From NCBI GenBank assembly GCA_020536535.1, contig JAHLWZ010000476.1:27283-91282 (forward strand): a DNA stretch of 64,000 nt, given 5' to 3'. Below, one piece after another: positions 11,851 to 24,471 of this stretch. The translations under genes and the position numbers were made by a program. The stretch's first letter is position 1; every line of letters begins with the position of its first letter. The notes beneath the pieces were generated by a model. That model was not told the DNA's origin. It saw nothing but the letters and a program-made list of their open reading frames with translations, and searched no databases. The stretch is from Pelomyxa schiedti. Lineage: Eukaryota > Evosea > Pelobiontida > Pelomyxidae.

Positions 11851-14800
11851 TTAGGATTTGTTTGTGGCTACATTAACCTGATGAAGCCAACAGGAGGCTT
11901 CTTTTAGTTTTGTTAACCACTTGGCCTTTTGGTCTGCAGTGTTGCAGGTTATACTGAACACTAATAGCGAATTGAGGTTGGAACGATTACAAAAGGAAAT
12001 GAAAGCTACCTTTGCTATCGGTGGCAAGTTGGAAAGTAGTGTCTGTGTCTTCAGTGACACTGCTGTTAAGTAGGCTCGCACTATTCACATATTTGTACAC
12101 TTCTTGCCCTAATAAGGTAGGTATTTGAATATACTCAAACATCGAAATAGCGGAATAGGAATTAGTCACACACCAGTTTTATTGAAGAAGGTCTTTTTTG
12201 CTGTGTGAGTTTCCACAATAATGTCGTTAAACAGGAACAGGTAGCGAGGAACAAGTCCTTTTTCTGACTTGAGCATTACTGCACCCTTTTTTGAAAATAA
12301 ATAGAGCACTTAAAAATGAAGGCGGGTGAACCTCGTGTATAAAGCGGCGTTGTGGTTGCACTAACGGTTTATCAGGCATTATCGGGTCCTGTTTGAGAAA
12401 GCATCAAAACAATTTGCTTCATTTTTGTCCTCTTACCACAAATTTCCCCACTATAACGTCTTCAATATCTTTCACTTTAAGCATGGCTTCTGCATCTCTC
12501 TTCTACAGGATTTATTAGATTAGATTCCCATTTGGCAATACAGATTACCTTCTCATTAATATGCAGAGCAACACTTTTCATTTGTGCGTGACTTTCAGTA
12601 AGTTGCCGATAATCGGGTTGCGTTTTATCAGCGTACTTGACAATTTGTTCCAAGAGCATAACATATCTTTGTGGTGTGATGCTATGCTCCAAAGTGACTT
12701 TTATACCTTGGGATACGCTGGACAGGAAGGATTAAAAACGAGAAGATATCCATTCCTGCTATCTGTTTTTGTTTCTGGAAAATCCATTAAACTTGTCACA
12801 ATAAACTGTCTTTTACTTGCAACCAAGATGCAAATTCTGGTGTTTGTGACAGTCCGCCTATTACTGTGCAAGCCCTTTCGTATGTGGATACCCAAAGTGT
12901 ATACACTTTCAGGAAGGCACACTAATAGAATTACGTCAGTTATGGAATAAGGAGTGGGGAGGTACAATTCCCATAAAAACTGTACCGAAAGCAGGTGCTG
13001 TAGGAGATTTTGTGACTGCTGCATTCAGCTGTGCCAAAAAGATAGTGTTGTAGTTTTTAATAATGTCGATTGTCGAAAATGTGTTGGAGTTAGTTAAGGC
13101 TTGACAAGTTTTTTGTTGAGACAAAGGGCTGGGGGTTAGGATATGCTATGAGTTTCTTCTGGGCATACTGACTCAGGGAGTGATTTCATTGGCTTTAAAT
13201 AAACGTTGATCAGAACCTCGAGATTTTTCAAGTAAGTTGTTTCTGACTAAGTAAATATTCAGAATTAGGTGTGGCAACATTACCAGTGGAAAGAAGCTCC
13301 GCAATTGCTGAGCCTTGATTGATTTTCCTCTTTTCTTCATCAACTACTTCTTCTATAGGTGCTGGCTCTTTGAATGGAACTCGTAGTTAGGGATAGAAGA
13401 GAAATTATTGTGAAAATGCCTGGTGCCACTGGTTCCTCCTGCGTGTCAGGTGTTTTGTTGCACACTGGTGCCTCAGTAGTGGGTTGGGGTTCAGTTGACT
13501 GCCGTGTTAGTTTAGGTGGAGGGGAAGTGCTTTTTTCAGGTGGATTGTTGTAGTGCGTGGGGGGAGGTGTTGTACATCGATTGGTACTTCGAACGACTGG
13601 AACAGAAGAACGAGATCTTCTTCGGCTTGGAGGAGGGGGTGGGGCTGGAATTAAGAGAGCAGGTGCTGAAGGAAGAGAAGGGGCACATGCTGGTGGGTTG
13701 GATGCAGCTGTCCGAGGTAGTGATTTCTTAAGTATCTTCTCCAGGCGAACCTGAATTTTTGATGGAATTAGATCTCTTCCTATCGGGGGGCTTGCACGAA
13801 ATTTGAGGATCTACATTAAAAGTACTTGCAGATGAGGGAGGGAGAGCAGAAAGCAAGTCCGTCAACAATGTCACCATTTCAGAAACCAACGCATCTCGCT
13901 CTTTTTCCTTTGCTTGAAGAACATCCACTTGGCTTCTGAGTTTCCTAGCAAAGTATTAAGTTAAACTTAACCAATCAGAATAGGAAGAGTACTCTAGTTC
14001 ACTGCGTTCAATAGACACAAGTCCACTGCCACCGGGGGATATAGTAGTTGGAAGGACAAATGGTTTCATTCCCAGACCCCCACAAACAATGCCTAGGCAA
14101 GCATTCAGTGCCATCCCAAAATTACATCCATCAAACTTATCCACATGTTGTGCCTTACCATCCAATTGGTTTTGTTGTGATTGTACAACAGTCTCGTTTG
14201 GCTTCTCCTGCGCACCAGTCCCATAATTCCCGTCCCTCGCCTCAACGAAAGTGGATGAACTCGCCGTCGTGATCACAGTCGGGCACATTCCAGCGTCCCT
14301 GTGGTGGTGCCGGATGGCATGCGGCGAAGTCGGCGAAAGCAAAGGGGAAGGGGAAGGAGAAGGGGACGCCGACGGCGAAGGAGAAGCCGAGGAGGAAGCC
14401 GAAGAAGAGCCCGGCTTGATGGAATAGTTACAGTTTGCCAGCGAAAACTGGGACTCCCTCGTGGCCTGCGGGCACACAACAGTGATCGTCGGCGACGACG
14501 CGGCGAGGCTCCTGATGGGGTTCCTGCTCCTGTGGTGATGGTGCCGCCCCCCGTGCGGCTCCTTCGGCCCCGCGCCCAAGGCCGCCGCGGCGCCGCTTTC
14601 CTTGTCCCCCCCGCCCCCGCCTACTGCGCCGCTGCTCACGGGCGAAGAGGGGAGCAACAGCAGGCTCTGAGGCTGGGCTGCGGGGGGCGACGGGGGCAGC
14701 AGGGGCGAGGGCGACGGGGAGAGGGAGGGCGAGGGGGACGGCGAGGACGACGACGAGCCCCCGGTGGTGCCCGTCGCCGAGGAGGCCGAGGCCGACGGCG

Positions 14801-15137
14801 ACGACTGCGGCGGCTCCGGGCTCCACGACCCGCGGCGGGCCGCCGGCGCCGCGGAAGCCCCCGTGGCCAGCTCCAGCGACGGCGACGGCGGCGTCACCGC
14901 GATCCCCGGCGGCGGCGGCACCACGGGCATGTGGATCTGGCCGTGTCCCGGCACCGAGGCTATAGGCACACATGCAGTGGGGGGCCCCACGTAGGGAGGC
15001 GGCGGAGGCGTGGGAGGCGGGGGCGGGGGGGGAGGAGGCGCCGGCGGAGGTGGTATGTCGTTGGGCGGCGGGAGGAGTGGTGGGAGTATCCCGTCTAGGA
15101 TGTCGTCGACTTCGGCGTGGTGGCCAGGGTCACCCAT
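11851..15137 (-). CDS. Rho guanine nucleotide exchange factor (DH-PH) with proline-rich N-terminus
   Basis: Activates Rho/Rac GTPases for actin control. Starts at ATG 15137 with a long Pro/Ser-rich segment (runs of Pro up to nine) encoded by GC-rich DNA; introns 14093-14158, 13945-13992, 13751-13814 and 13366-13429 lead to a coiled coil (ELEKLRSQVDVLQAKEKERD). The DH domain then reads AELLSTETTYLKNLEVLIN, FSTIDIIKNYNTIFLAQL, CAFLKVYTLWVSTYERA, then SFLILPVQRIPRYVMLLEQI and KTQPDYRQL, all diagnostic of the DH fold. The PH domain follows (RRFIHEGAVML, RYLFLFNDIIVE, ending in the helix AKWLTKLKEA). Stop at 11851. About 15 short introns. The junction near 13146-13210 is unclear: either 23 or 68 nt, the longer being more credible. 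N-terminal Pro runs may bind SH3 or profilin-type partners. Confidence 0.88.
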
Positions 15138-15285
15138 CGTTGGGGTACCAATTTAATTAGCGGAAGAATGCAGTTTTTTTTTTTTTATTGGCGATTGGTT
15201 TAGGAGAAAAAAAACCGAAGAAACGACTCTGGAAGAGCATTTCTATCGCTAGAAAACGACGATGATGGGGTGTTTGTTTGATAAG

Positions 15286-18200
15286 CTAAAGGGCAGAGAG
15301 GTTGCATAACACAGAGGCGCCGAGTGAGGGAATTAGTGGCAGGTATGTGCTTGAGCAGTGCATTGTGCCGGATACACACATGGTGCAGCCCACATAGCCG
15401 CCACAGTGCTTGCAGCTTTCAGTAAGCCTGGAGGCTGTTTTAATTACATCCGATATCATCGTGAAGAGCCCTTCACATGCCCCTATAAAAGTGATTCGGG
15501 TTGTTTGGAAGTATCACAGAGTTGGAGTGAAACCTACCGGTTCCATTTTCATAAGCGTCCACCAGGAAAGCCGCAGCGGAGCAGGGTGGGATAGTCGTGT
15601 CATTAGCATCGTTGGTGGAAAGCATATGTAGAGAGGCCACATTGACCAACTGGTGAAGAAGTGTGTGCAAGGAACTACTGGCACACGCCTCAACGGGAAC
15701 ACATGTCCTGAAATCGCCAAATGCATTTGCCCATTTCTTGAGAGTGGAGCGTGCAAATTCTATTGCCGATTTTAACGGGGTACTGGAAGGTATCAGGTTG
15801 TTTGTTTCATTGGGAGATCGGCCATTTGACACAATATCATTGTACTTGGCAAGTATTACTGGAGCTATAGATTGCAGGTAGAGACCAGCAGCTTCCGTAT
15901 AGGATACCCTCAGATAGGGAGTGTCATAGCTGTCTGTGTGAGGGTGGGAGTATTTATTTGTCTTAGTATGGACTGCGGTGCTTTTAACTTTATATCCATG
16001 CAGGGTAGTGGTGACGGTGCCCCAGCCAAGTTCAATATGTAATTCCCCCTTAATGTTTGCAGTGTGATTGATCAGGAATCTTTTCTTCTGCCAGGGCTGT
16101 GTTGATGCTACACGTCTGTCAATTATTGGGAATTGTCTGGAGGCTAAAGCTTCGGTTGCGGTAATTGCTGTTAGCATGGCTGTTGGTGGATCAGAGTCAA
16201 TATCAAGGCTCGTTACTCTATAGTACTTCGACTGATTTGCCTGACTGTAAACAGTGTGTGTTGCCCCAGGGAAAAAATGAAGCAATGCATGTTGCACAGA
16301 AACAGGCTCAAGGTTACCACCACAGCTAATGACGACTTGCACTTGTTTCTTTGACTTAGAAACTGCAGTTAAGCAGAGGATTGGGGGATAGTTGGGAACC
16401 ATACAGAGTCTGACCCTCTAACACTTAAGAGTTTGTGCGGGTACTCTTTGCTTCGCCATATTACGGTTCCGTTTAGATTTACAGCATAAAGCTATAGAAA
16501 TTAGAGGGAAAAACTAAATGAACTGAAATTTAGTACCTTATCAACAAGTGATTCAAATGCGGAAAGACCACGAGCACCGAACAATTGTTCAACCTGCTCT
16601 CTGGTGATTCCTTGTTCAGCCGAGGCACACCAAAGGTGCATTCTGACAATTGTTGGATAATCAGGATTAAAGATAACTGCCTAGAGCAAGGGTAGCAATA
16701 ACAGAAGATAAGAGTAAAAGATAGTTCCAGTAGTTAAATTGCACCTCAACATTTCCATCCCACATGGCTTCTGGATTTGTGGCAAAGAAACAATCAGTGG
16801 CACACTCAGCATTGGGTAAATAAATAGCTAAGCCAGGCTCTCTTCTTCCAGCACGGCCAACTCTTTGCTTGAGGCTCACTCGTGACCCAGGGTAACCCAT
16901 TAATAAACAACAGTCTAAAGCAGGAATGTCTACACCGGCTTCAAGTGCGTTGGTGGCAATAAGAATCTGGGCCATAGCATGAAATCACGAAGGGATGCTT
17001 TTTCAGTCACCTGAACACTGCCGGTGCGCACGTTTTCAAGAATGGTCTGCTTGCTGGTTACATCTATACCTGCGTGGAAGCACTTCACTGACAATTTTGG
17101 AAATTTCTTCTACAAGTGAGTACAATTGACAGGGTAATGCAACTTACTTGAGAAAAGACTGAGGCAAGTTCTGCAAGTTGCTGGAGGGTGTTGCAAAAAA
17201 TAATCCCTTGGCACCTATGCAAAGCCCATTCAGCTGCAATCCGGGCACCATCATGAAGAAAGTCACTTGATGGAGCTAGTACAACAATGCCACGACAAGG
17301 TGAAGATGCTCCACTGTTTGAGGTGTAAGAAGTATAAATAGGGTATTGATACCTTTTCATTATAGTGTGCAGTCTTCCTTCCTCGGAATGGCGGTTGGTC
17401 AATTTGAAGCACATGTCAGGGGCATTGGCAACAGTGGCAGTGGCAATAATAAACTGTAACTTCTGAGGATCCCCGCCACAATTCTGAATAGAAAGGTAGA
17501 GTCTTGTGTGCTCAATTAGGTGGATAGAGCGGCGGCAGACCTACCTGCGAATGACATTGGACACGTTTGTCCCGAATATTCCAGTATATGAGTGGGCTTC
17601 ATCAAGGATGATGATATGCAAACAGCGAAGGAACTCTTTCCAGCCCCTCCAACTATTCTTCAGCAGATGGTGGAGCATATCCGGATTTGTTATGACAATG
17701 TCAGGTGGGATCCCAGAAGAGAAGATTTTCTCCCTCTCTTCGAGTGTTGTCCCACCAATAATTGTGGCAATGTGAAAACGTGCAGCTGCTTACAGTGAGC
17801 CACAATAAAAGAAGAAGGCGACTACATAGTGGCCTGGTATTGTTTAACTGATGGAGATTATTTTCCTGGTCTTTCAGAAGAGCATTCAGGGGGAAAAGGT
17901 ACCTGTTTATAAATTAAAAAGTTTCAAGAGAGAAACGATTTTACAGTGCTGTGCGATGTTGAGGAGAAGCAAGTAGCATGTCAAAGGTTGCCATGTTGAA
18001 GCAAAGAGATTTTCCTCATAAACTGAGAGGTGGGCATAATAGAGGCAAGGATTTACCAGAACTTGTGGGAGTTATGACAACGACATCCAGTCCTTTCTTA
18101 CAAGCAGACCACGTTTCGACTTGGTGACGAAAAAGCTGACCAAAGCCACAATTCTTCAAAGCAAGAGCAAGATGTCCTACGGGTTCAATTGTTCAACCAG

Positions 18201-18937
18201 TTGTTGGTAAGAATAGCATGAACATCCAAACCATGGAGATCAGGGGGAATCGGACAAAAGTCAGCCGGTACAGCAGGATAAAGTTTAGTGTGATGAACTT
18301 GTGAGACATTCTGGATGCGAATAAACAGATCAGCAAAAGCAGGCGGGACGCCACTCGCTGCCGCCGTCGGGGCCTCCGACTCCCCCACGTGGGACTTCTC
18401 CGCAGCGCAACTTCCGCCAACACCACTCCCACTCCCACTCTCAACCACAGATCTCTCGCCCTCGGTGCCAGTCCTCGCCGTAGACGTAGATTTGGAAGTC
18501 GTAGATCCGCCCACGGCCTCCGGCCCCACCCCCTCCTTCCTCGCGCCGTCGTTGTTTCCCAGCAGATGTGCCCTTCCCTGCGGCCCATCACACCCACGCG
18601 CAGCCGCGCCGGGTGTTGTTGTCACCGCCGGCGCGCCGCCCGTTGTTGCCCCGCCCCCTTGCCCCGGCGGTGCCAACTTGGGCGGCCCGGCGCCGCCTCG
18701 GCTCCTCGAGCTGCTGCTGGTGCTGCTGCGGGGCTGCTGCGCGTGGGCGCCGGTTTGCGCGACTGCCACTGCTGCGGCGGAGGTGTGGGCACCGACTTGG
18801 GGCGGGCGAGGGAGGAAGGAGGCGACTGTCACGCGGCGGGACGCCACGTCGCTCCTTGTGTCGAGGGGTACGAGCAGCCTGGCCTTCTTGGGCTCCGGGG
18901 GCAGTGCCGCTGTCTCTGGTCGGATGTTTGGCTTCAT
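15286..18937 (-). CDS. HRQ1: HRQ1-type RecQ-family DNA helicase (DUF1998)
   Basis: Superfamily 2 helicase of the Hrq1 group, involved in crosslink repair and genome stability in fungi and plants. Starts at ATG 18937 with a low-complexity Ser/Pro/Gly region encoded by GC-rich DNA, then the helicase core: FRHQVETW (Q-like region), ITPTSSGKSL (Walker A), LDEAHSYTGIFGTNVSNVIR (motif II, DEAH, with the GxFGxxxxNV extension typical of Hrq1), SCIT..GAHIRA region, LATNALEAGVDIP and KQRVGRAGRREPGLAI (motif VI). The C-terminal DUF1998 part includes AFLVDAYENGTGACEG and a Cys cluster CKHCGGYVGCTMC...HC before the stop at 15286. The last exon is joined over an intron near 15480-15537. Head to head with CDC123, with only 37 bp between the two start codons. 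Confidence 0.85.
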
Positions 18938-18974
18938 CGTCGGAATTTTTTTGGAGTTGAAAAAAAAAAAAGTC

Positions 18975-20267
18975 ATGTTTGCCACGAGTGTCGCTACTGG
19001 CACGAGGGAGTGGTTCTGTGAGGACGCGAGATTGTCAATCGAGAAGTGGCCGGAGGGTCTGCTGGCACTGTCGGCGCCTTCTCGTGCAGTGCCCATGTCG
19101 CGGGGCACCATCGCCGCAGTTCTTAGAAACAGCGATCTCTACTGTGGTGACGAGGACGAGGACGAGGATGCAGAAGGAGAGGCAAGCGACGACCGTGCGA
19201 ACGAGGAGCTGGTCAGAACTTTGACAGAGCAAATCGACGACCACGTGAGGGCGTTTGGGGGTGCTGCATTTGTGAAAATTGGGCGGTCTCCCAAAGGTGC
19301 TGCTTTGTTTTTTTTTTACCCGCTTCCAGTGTGTTGGGATTGAATGCGTTCAAATGCGCAGATGTTGTATATTGTGAGGCGAGTGAGGCTTTGGAGAGGA
19401 GACTTTATGAAGAACTCACGAAAATTGCTGAGAGCATGGATGGTACTGAAACACCTGCGGAGATTTCGAATTTGGAGGTTACTGGTCTATTTCCTGGGCA
19501 ATGGATTTTCCATTTTTCCAGATACTCACCCCACTTTCTAGCTTATTGCATTCACAGCAAGTGCGAATTCGTGTCTCCAAATCCGTTCAGGAAAGGAGGC
19601 CGTTCAACTTCTATTCAATCAGTCTGTACGAGTGAATCAAGATCTACAACGGTTTGTGTTTATTGTTTTGTTTCATGACAGTATATTAGAACACTGGAGT
19701 TGAGTGCTGAAGAGTATCCTTGCAGCGTCATAGTCCGCCAATGGGTTCAAATTTCACCATGTGATGAATACAGGGTCTTTATTCACGATGGGAACCTAAC
19801 GGCGATATCCCAATATTATCATCATTGCTTTTTTGGTCACAGCTGGTGTGCAAGAATTCCGGAAGTATCGGCACTCATACAGGAGTACTACCAAAGCCGT
19901 ATATATCCAGTGATGGTAAGGCGATCCTATGTGATGGACTTAGCAGGTATCTTCATAGATAGAAGATAGATTGGCGGTACCATCTTACCTACCAAGCATT
20001 TTCTTTCTAGTACACCAGGGACATGTTTTTCTGATAGAGCTAAACCCGCTACACTACAGCACCGACGCATGCTGCTTTTCCTGGAACAATCGCACTGACG
20101 TGGGTATTGTACTCTCACCAGCACAAACACCATCAAGGCCACCCACAGTGAGGTGGGTTCAGGCTGTACCCCCCATTGAGGAGACCAAAGGACAGATAGT
20201 ACCCTATTGGGCCAGGAAAATTGCTGCATTTTGGAGCTCCAAGTGCAGTAAAAGCAACTCCACATAG
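18975..20267 (+). CDS. CDC123: CDC123/D123-family protein (eIF2 assembly chaperone)
   Basis: ATP-grasp-like factor that helps join eIF2 subunits; cytosolic. Start ATG 18975. N-terminal EWFCEDARLSIEKWP matches the family start; an acidic insert (EDEDEDAEGEASDD) follows. Splicing 19296 to 19362 (65-nt intron) restores FVKIGRSPKD, the invariant SPKD motif. Later exons give IVRQWVQISPCDEYRVFIHD, ISQYYHHCFF and FLIELNPLHYSTDACCFSW, equal to the family pattern WxxxxPxxEFRxF, ISQ and DxNPxxxxTDxxLFxW. In the last motif the usual acidic residue of the DxNP element appears as E. Minor uncertainty remains for the introns near 19475-19520 and 19640-19700. Divergent from HRQ1 with almost no space between. 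Confidence 0.85.
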
Positions 20268-20325
20268 GAGCGGGCCAGAAAAAACAAAAAGGTTTGGTTC
20301 AAAATTTTTAGTTAAACAGTTTGTA

Positions 20326-23300
20326 CTATGGTAAATTCTTCAAAATTGCTGAGTACGTGACTTCACTGATATGTGTCCGATTAAAATCGTCAGTGAGTTG
20401 AAGGTGAGAGGCCGTTTCTTGGCATAGTGTGTCATAGATGTAGGTAAACGAGGGCCGTGACGGTGGAAGGGGATCCCAGCATTGCTTAAGAACCTCGGCC
20501 AGTGAAGGGGGGCATTCTGGTGGAATTGCTAATCTTTCACCGGCATTAATAAGCCCACGGATGTGGGCCTCAGGTAATCCGATGAACGGGACTTGCCCAT
20601 TAGTCAAAAGCTGAAAGGGGGTGAGTTGGGGCTAAAGAAAAGAGGCAGGAGTCCATTTACCTCCCATATGGCAACTCCGAGACTATATTTTTTGAGTGAG
20701 TTGGAAAGTTCAGGTGGAAAAAATGAGAAGAAACTACCTCCAAACGTCGGAAGCACTTGTGCATATTCCACTGTTGAGTGTTTCTATTGCCGCCCATCGG
20801 CATGCAACAACTGACAATGTTGTTCGATAGTCTTCAACAGAAAATGTTGCAAGTCCAAAATCCTAATACCAAAAAGTTAATAGAGCCTTTGAAGTTGATT
20901 CAGTATGGCTTACAGAAATCAACACTCTATAGCCGTGGGAATGTTTTGTGTACAATAAATTTCTAGCTGCTAGATCTCTGTGGACAATTCGCAAAGTACA
21001 GAGATATTCCATTCCAGCAGCAGCATCAGCAGCCATCCGCAGCCGGGTGTCCAAGCTAAGGTTATGGTTTCTAACTGTAATATCATCAATGTACTTCTTT
21101 TTATTGGGTGCAGTTGACGAAACCCAAATCAAGAGTGTTCCCATCGCAAAGTTCCATCACCAAGAATTTCTGTGTCTCATATTTGGCATGTCCAAATACT
21201 TGAACAACATGAGGGTGCCGTAGGGTAGTTAAGATATTGAGTTCTTCGAAATTGGGTCTTGTGGGGTCCTTCGAAGCTGAAAGAGACTTCATTGCTACAA
21301 GAGTTGTGCCCGCCCAAATTCCTCGGAATATGTGCCCAAAATTTCCCCTACCTTTCTTTTTGGTTAATGCAAAAGTATAATTACTTGCAAGAGTGAACCA
21401 TGAACAGTGAGTGGTACAACATTCGTGAGGTTTCTCATCTCCGGGGCTGCAATCCCTCCCAGATGGAAATAAGATAACACAAATCGAATTTTAGCTCTGT
21501 CCCCAATACTTACGCCCAGTGTATCAAAATTCGAGTCAGTGAGATAACTGAGTGACTCGGTTGTGTCCACTTGATTTTCAACAAGTAGTTGAGCAAGGTG
21601 TTTCGCATTGGGATATCCAATACCAGCTGTAACTAGAAGGTTCTCTAAAGATGGTGACGTGAGAGGTAGATTTTGTTGTGAAGACTGTGGTGGGTGTGAC
21701 GAATGGACCGGCAGAAGTGATGGTGGCCGTGGCCCTTGCTCAGGTGCAGACATGGGCGGGAGAGGGGAACGAGAAGAGGAGGATGTTGGGGATGGAATAG
21801 TAGTTACTAGACATTGCTGAAACTGGCTACTTGCATTGCCAGGCAGCAATTCATTTGGGCTTGTAGGATGTACAGTCTGGGGTGATAGTGATGTTGGTGG
21901 TCGGTGCACAATATGTCGTGGATGTTCAGAGGTATATGGTGGCTGATTGTCGGAATGTTCATTTTGAGTGGCAGACGTAGTGTTGTGTTTGTTTGCAATA
22001 TTAATGGAAATGGAGGACGATTGCAGCAGCGAAGACTCTGTGGAACTAAGTGTATTTCCTTCTGAGTTCTTAGTCTGGTCACCATGCTTTAGGAGATGAG
22101 TCTCCACAGCCTCAATTACCCCATTAATATTTGGCCTTTGGCTGGGGTCAAGACTCAGCATCTTGAATATTAAATGCTGTAGTTTTCCACCTTTCTTAAA
22201 AATACATGCATGCACGGCCGCAAGGCTGTTGACAGATGGAGGACCTGGAACAGTAAAGGCTCCCCGGTTGTTTAGGAGGAGAAACAGCAAACAGCCCAAG
22301 GACCATATCTTTTCACAGTTACAACTAGACTGGAAAAAGGACTCATACATCACTGGAAGTGTGTGATTTGCAAGGATCTGAAGAAAAGAGTTCAGGAGCA
22401 GGGTAAACAGCATTCATCTATCAATTCGGTCATCCTACTTGAGATAGAAAGGAAAAAGGAAAAACCCTTTGAATTCTGTCCTCGTGTGTTAAATATGTAT
22501 CACCAGAGCAAACCATCGAGAAGTTGGCAAGTTTGTAGAGCTTTTCTTTACGAAAAACGTTCTGTGCACACACGTTGTAGTGAACGAGGTTATGCATATG
22601 TAGTGCCGCCACTCCGAGGCAAATTTGATGGAATGTGCACAGTGGACCTCCAACAATATTGCCACGAGGGCTATCTATTCAAGTTAATAACTACTCAAAA
22701 GGGAGAAGGCTTGCCTGCAGTGGAGGATGTTGAAGGTGGAGAAGATGGTGGGGATACTTGGACAAGTTCATCTGATAGAGCTTTGTCGCAGTGTTCCAAC
22801 AACATAACGTACTGCGTCACGCCATTAATCTGTGCGGGACTGTGCTCCTCTAAAGCCATTATGTGCTGTGACGTGAATCGATGGTGTGTTAACAGATCTC
22901 TATGAAAGAGTAAATACGGAACTTGGCCAAGGATTCAGCACACATTTCTGTCTGCATCTGGCGAGACAACTTCAGTGGAAGAATTTTTGCCGCAAAATGT
23001 GCTGAAGGTCCATTTGAGTGTTCTTTTGGCGCACGAGACTGTTGTGGTGCTTCTGAGAGCCAAAGTTGTCTTGGTGAGTAATGTGGTTGTAAAGTTCGAG
23101 TTGGTGGTGACCCTCTTGGAGATTTTGGCACAATTAGAGGAGGGAGTTTTGGAGAGTGTTGAGGTGACTGAATCTTAGATCTAGCAGATTTTGGCACAAT
23201 TTCTAAAGGCGGAAGGACACGTCGCGGGAGAGGAGGAGAATCTGCAGTTCTTTTTTGCCATAGTGTAGGCGGACCTCTTTTTTTTGCCAAGGTGGAGCCA

Positions 23301-23941
23301 GTTGAGGGTGACCTAGGTCGTATCCCATTTGTAGTTGGTGAAGATATGTCTGGTGATGTTTCTGAATGTATTCGGAGATGCAGTAGTGGGGGTGGAAGAA
23401 ATGATAGTGATTGAGTAGGTAGTGGTTTTAGTTTTACGGATTTTTTCGGCAAAGGTTGTGTTTGTGATAAGGAGTGATACTGTTGCCCTTGTGACACAAA
23501 TGAGTGTGAGAGGGAGTGTGGAGGAGATGTGGTTGGGGAAGGTGAATTGCTTGAAGAAGCTGAATGAGAAGAAAGTTTATTGGACATAGATTGCGGGGAA
23601 ATAAACATAGGGCCATCGTATCCACTAGGTCCTCTCTCAAGTGGTACATATTTGACATCACAACTTGAATCACATGACGAGGACCTTCTATGGGGAGGTA
23701 GTGGCGCCCTTCCAGTTCTGACTTCTCCGCGTTGGGGGTGAGTGGGCCCCTTTGTGTTGTGCCGTGTATTTGCAGTGTCCTCAATGCCAGTTAATTTCTT
23801 AGTGTGGCTTTTGGAGTGCGTGTGGCTGGTGGGTGATGTCATCGCTGGTAGGATGTCTTGGGGTGACAGTAACGGTGGAGAGACAGATCTTGCGTTACAC
23901 AAGCACTGTGGAAGATCCCGCGTACGCAAGGAGATCCGCAT
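20326..23941 (-). CDS. Pseudokinase-SAM-kinase signalling protein (HRDLAARN kinase)
   Basis: Tandem-kinase protein. N-terminal about 330 residues are Ser/Pro-rich. Then a degenerate kinase domain: AAKIL lysine kept, but no glycine loop, HYN instead of HRD and ANF instead of DFG; the C-lobe survives (IWSLGCLLF, DPSQRP). After a Ser/Pro linker comes a SAM domain (NLLVTAGIGYPNAKHLAQLL...). Last is an intact kinase: GRGNFG loop, VAMK, HRDLAARN, DFG, CRWAAIE in place of the usual RWxAPE, DVWSLGVAIWE. HRDLAARN is the tyrosine-kinase form of the catalytic loop, so Tyr specificity is plausible. One intron near 22705-22750 appears to start with GC. The start is uncertain: the frame is open upstream of ATG 23941 but has no other ATG, and a possible leader intron (GTAAGT donor) lies near 24040-24064. 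Confidence 0.82.
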
Positions 23942-24471
23942 ATGGTCGCTCGGTCTGTCGTCAGTTGGCAACACTTCCTCCACCGAATAGAGTGTGTCCA
24001 ATGCAGTGGACGATATAGTATGCCCCAACGAGAACCATCTGCCTAAGTGCCTTATTACTTACCATGTTTACAAGTAAAAAATAAAGAAATAAAGAAAAAA
24101 GGGAAAAAGACGGAGGCGACTCGCGCTGCAGTAAAAACGTGAAAAAAACAGAAAGTCCAGGGTCGTTGCTTCAACCTGAACGCAGGCAAAAACGGTCCAT
24201 GTCCCAACGAAGGGAGAAAAAAAAAAAAGAAAGACTCACTTAGCGTAATTGACATGTGTCAAAAGATTTGATAAGCCGGCGTGTCCGACATTGACACGAA
24301 AAGTCAAAGGAGATGCACAGCTTGCCAGAACCCCCTGTGTGGAAAGGAAAATTCCCTTTTTTGTCAAACTTGCACTGATCAATCCCTGTGGATGGTGACA
24401 GGTTTGGGCCAAGCAGAACAAGGTGATCCCGACCAAGGTTTATGATGTGGTACCTCATCTCTTCCACCATG
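23942..24471. promoter_or_regulatory. Divergent promoter region
   Basis: 530 bp between the tandem-kinase gene (-) and the membrane-protein gene (+). It holds A-rich runs (24216-24230) and a strong GTAAGT donor on the minus strand near 24063 that may belong to a leader intron of the kinase gene. No RNA gene or convincing coding frame seen. Confidence 0.4.

Noticed and set aside
13146-13168. A 23-nt intron in the RhoGEF gene, with similar 22-29-nt candidates at 19307-19329, 21097-21118 and 21357-21385, suggesting ultrashort introns
   Set aside because: For each site a 50-68-nt GT-AG intron also keeps the frame, and at 19297-19361 and about 21069-21118 the longer one gives a better family match (SPKD; a standard kinase segment). 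Typical introns here are 40-70 nt.
14300-15100. Arg/Gly-rich plus-strand frame opposite the RhoGEF N-terminus
   Set aside because: Complement of Pro/Ser-rich codons in a GC-rich exon.
24010-24028. MGHTIS as a myristoylated N-terminus of the tandem-kinase protein
   Set aside because: The apparent Met codon is TTG, not ATG, so this is not a translation start.
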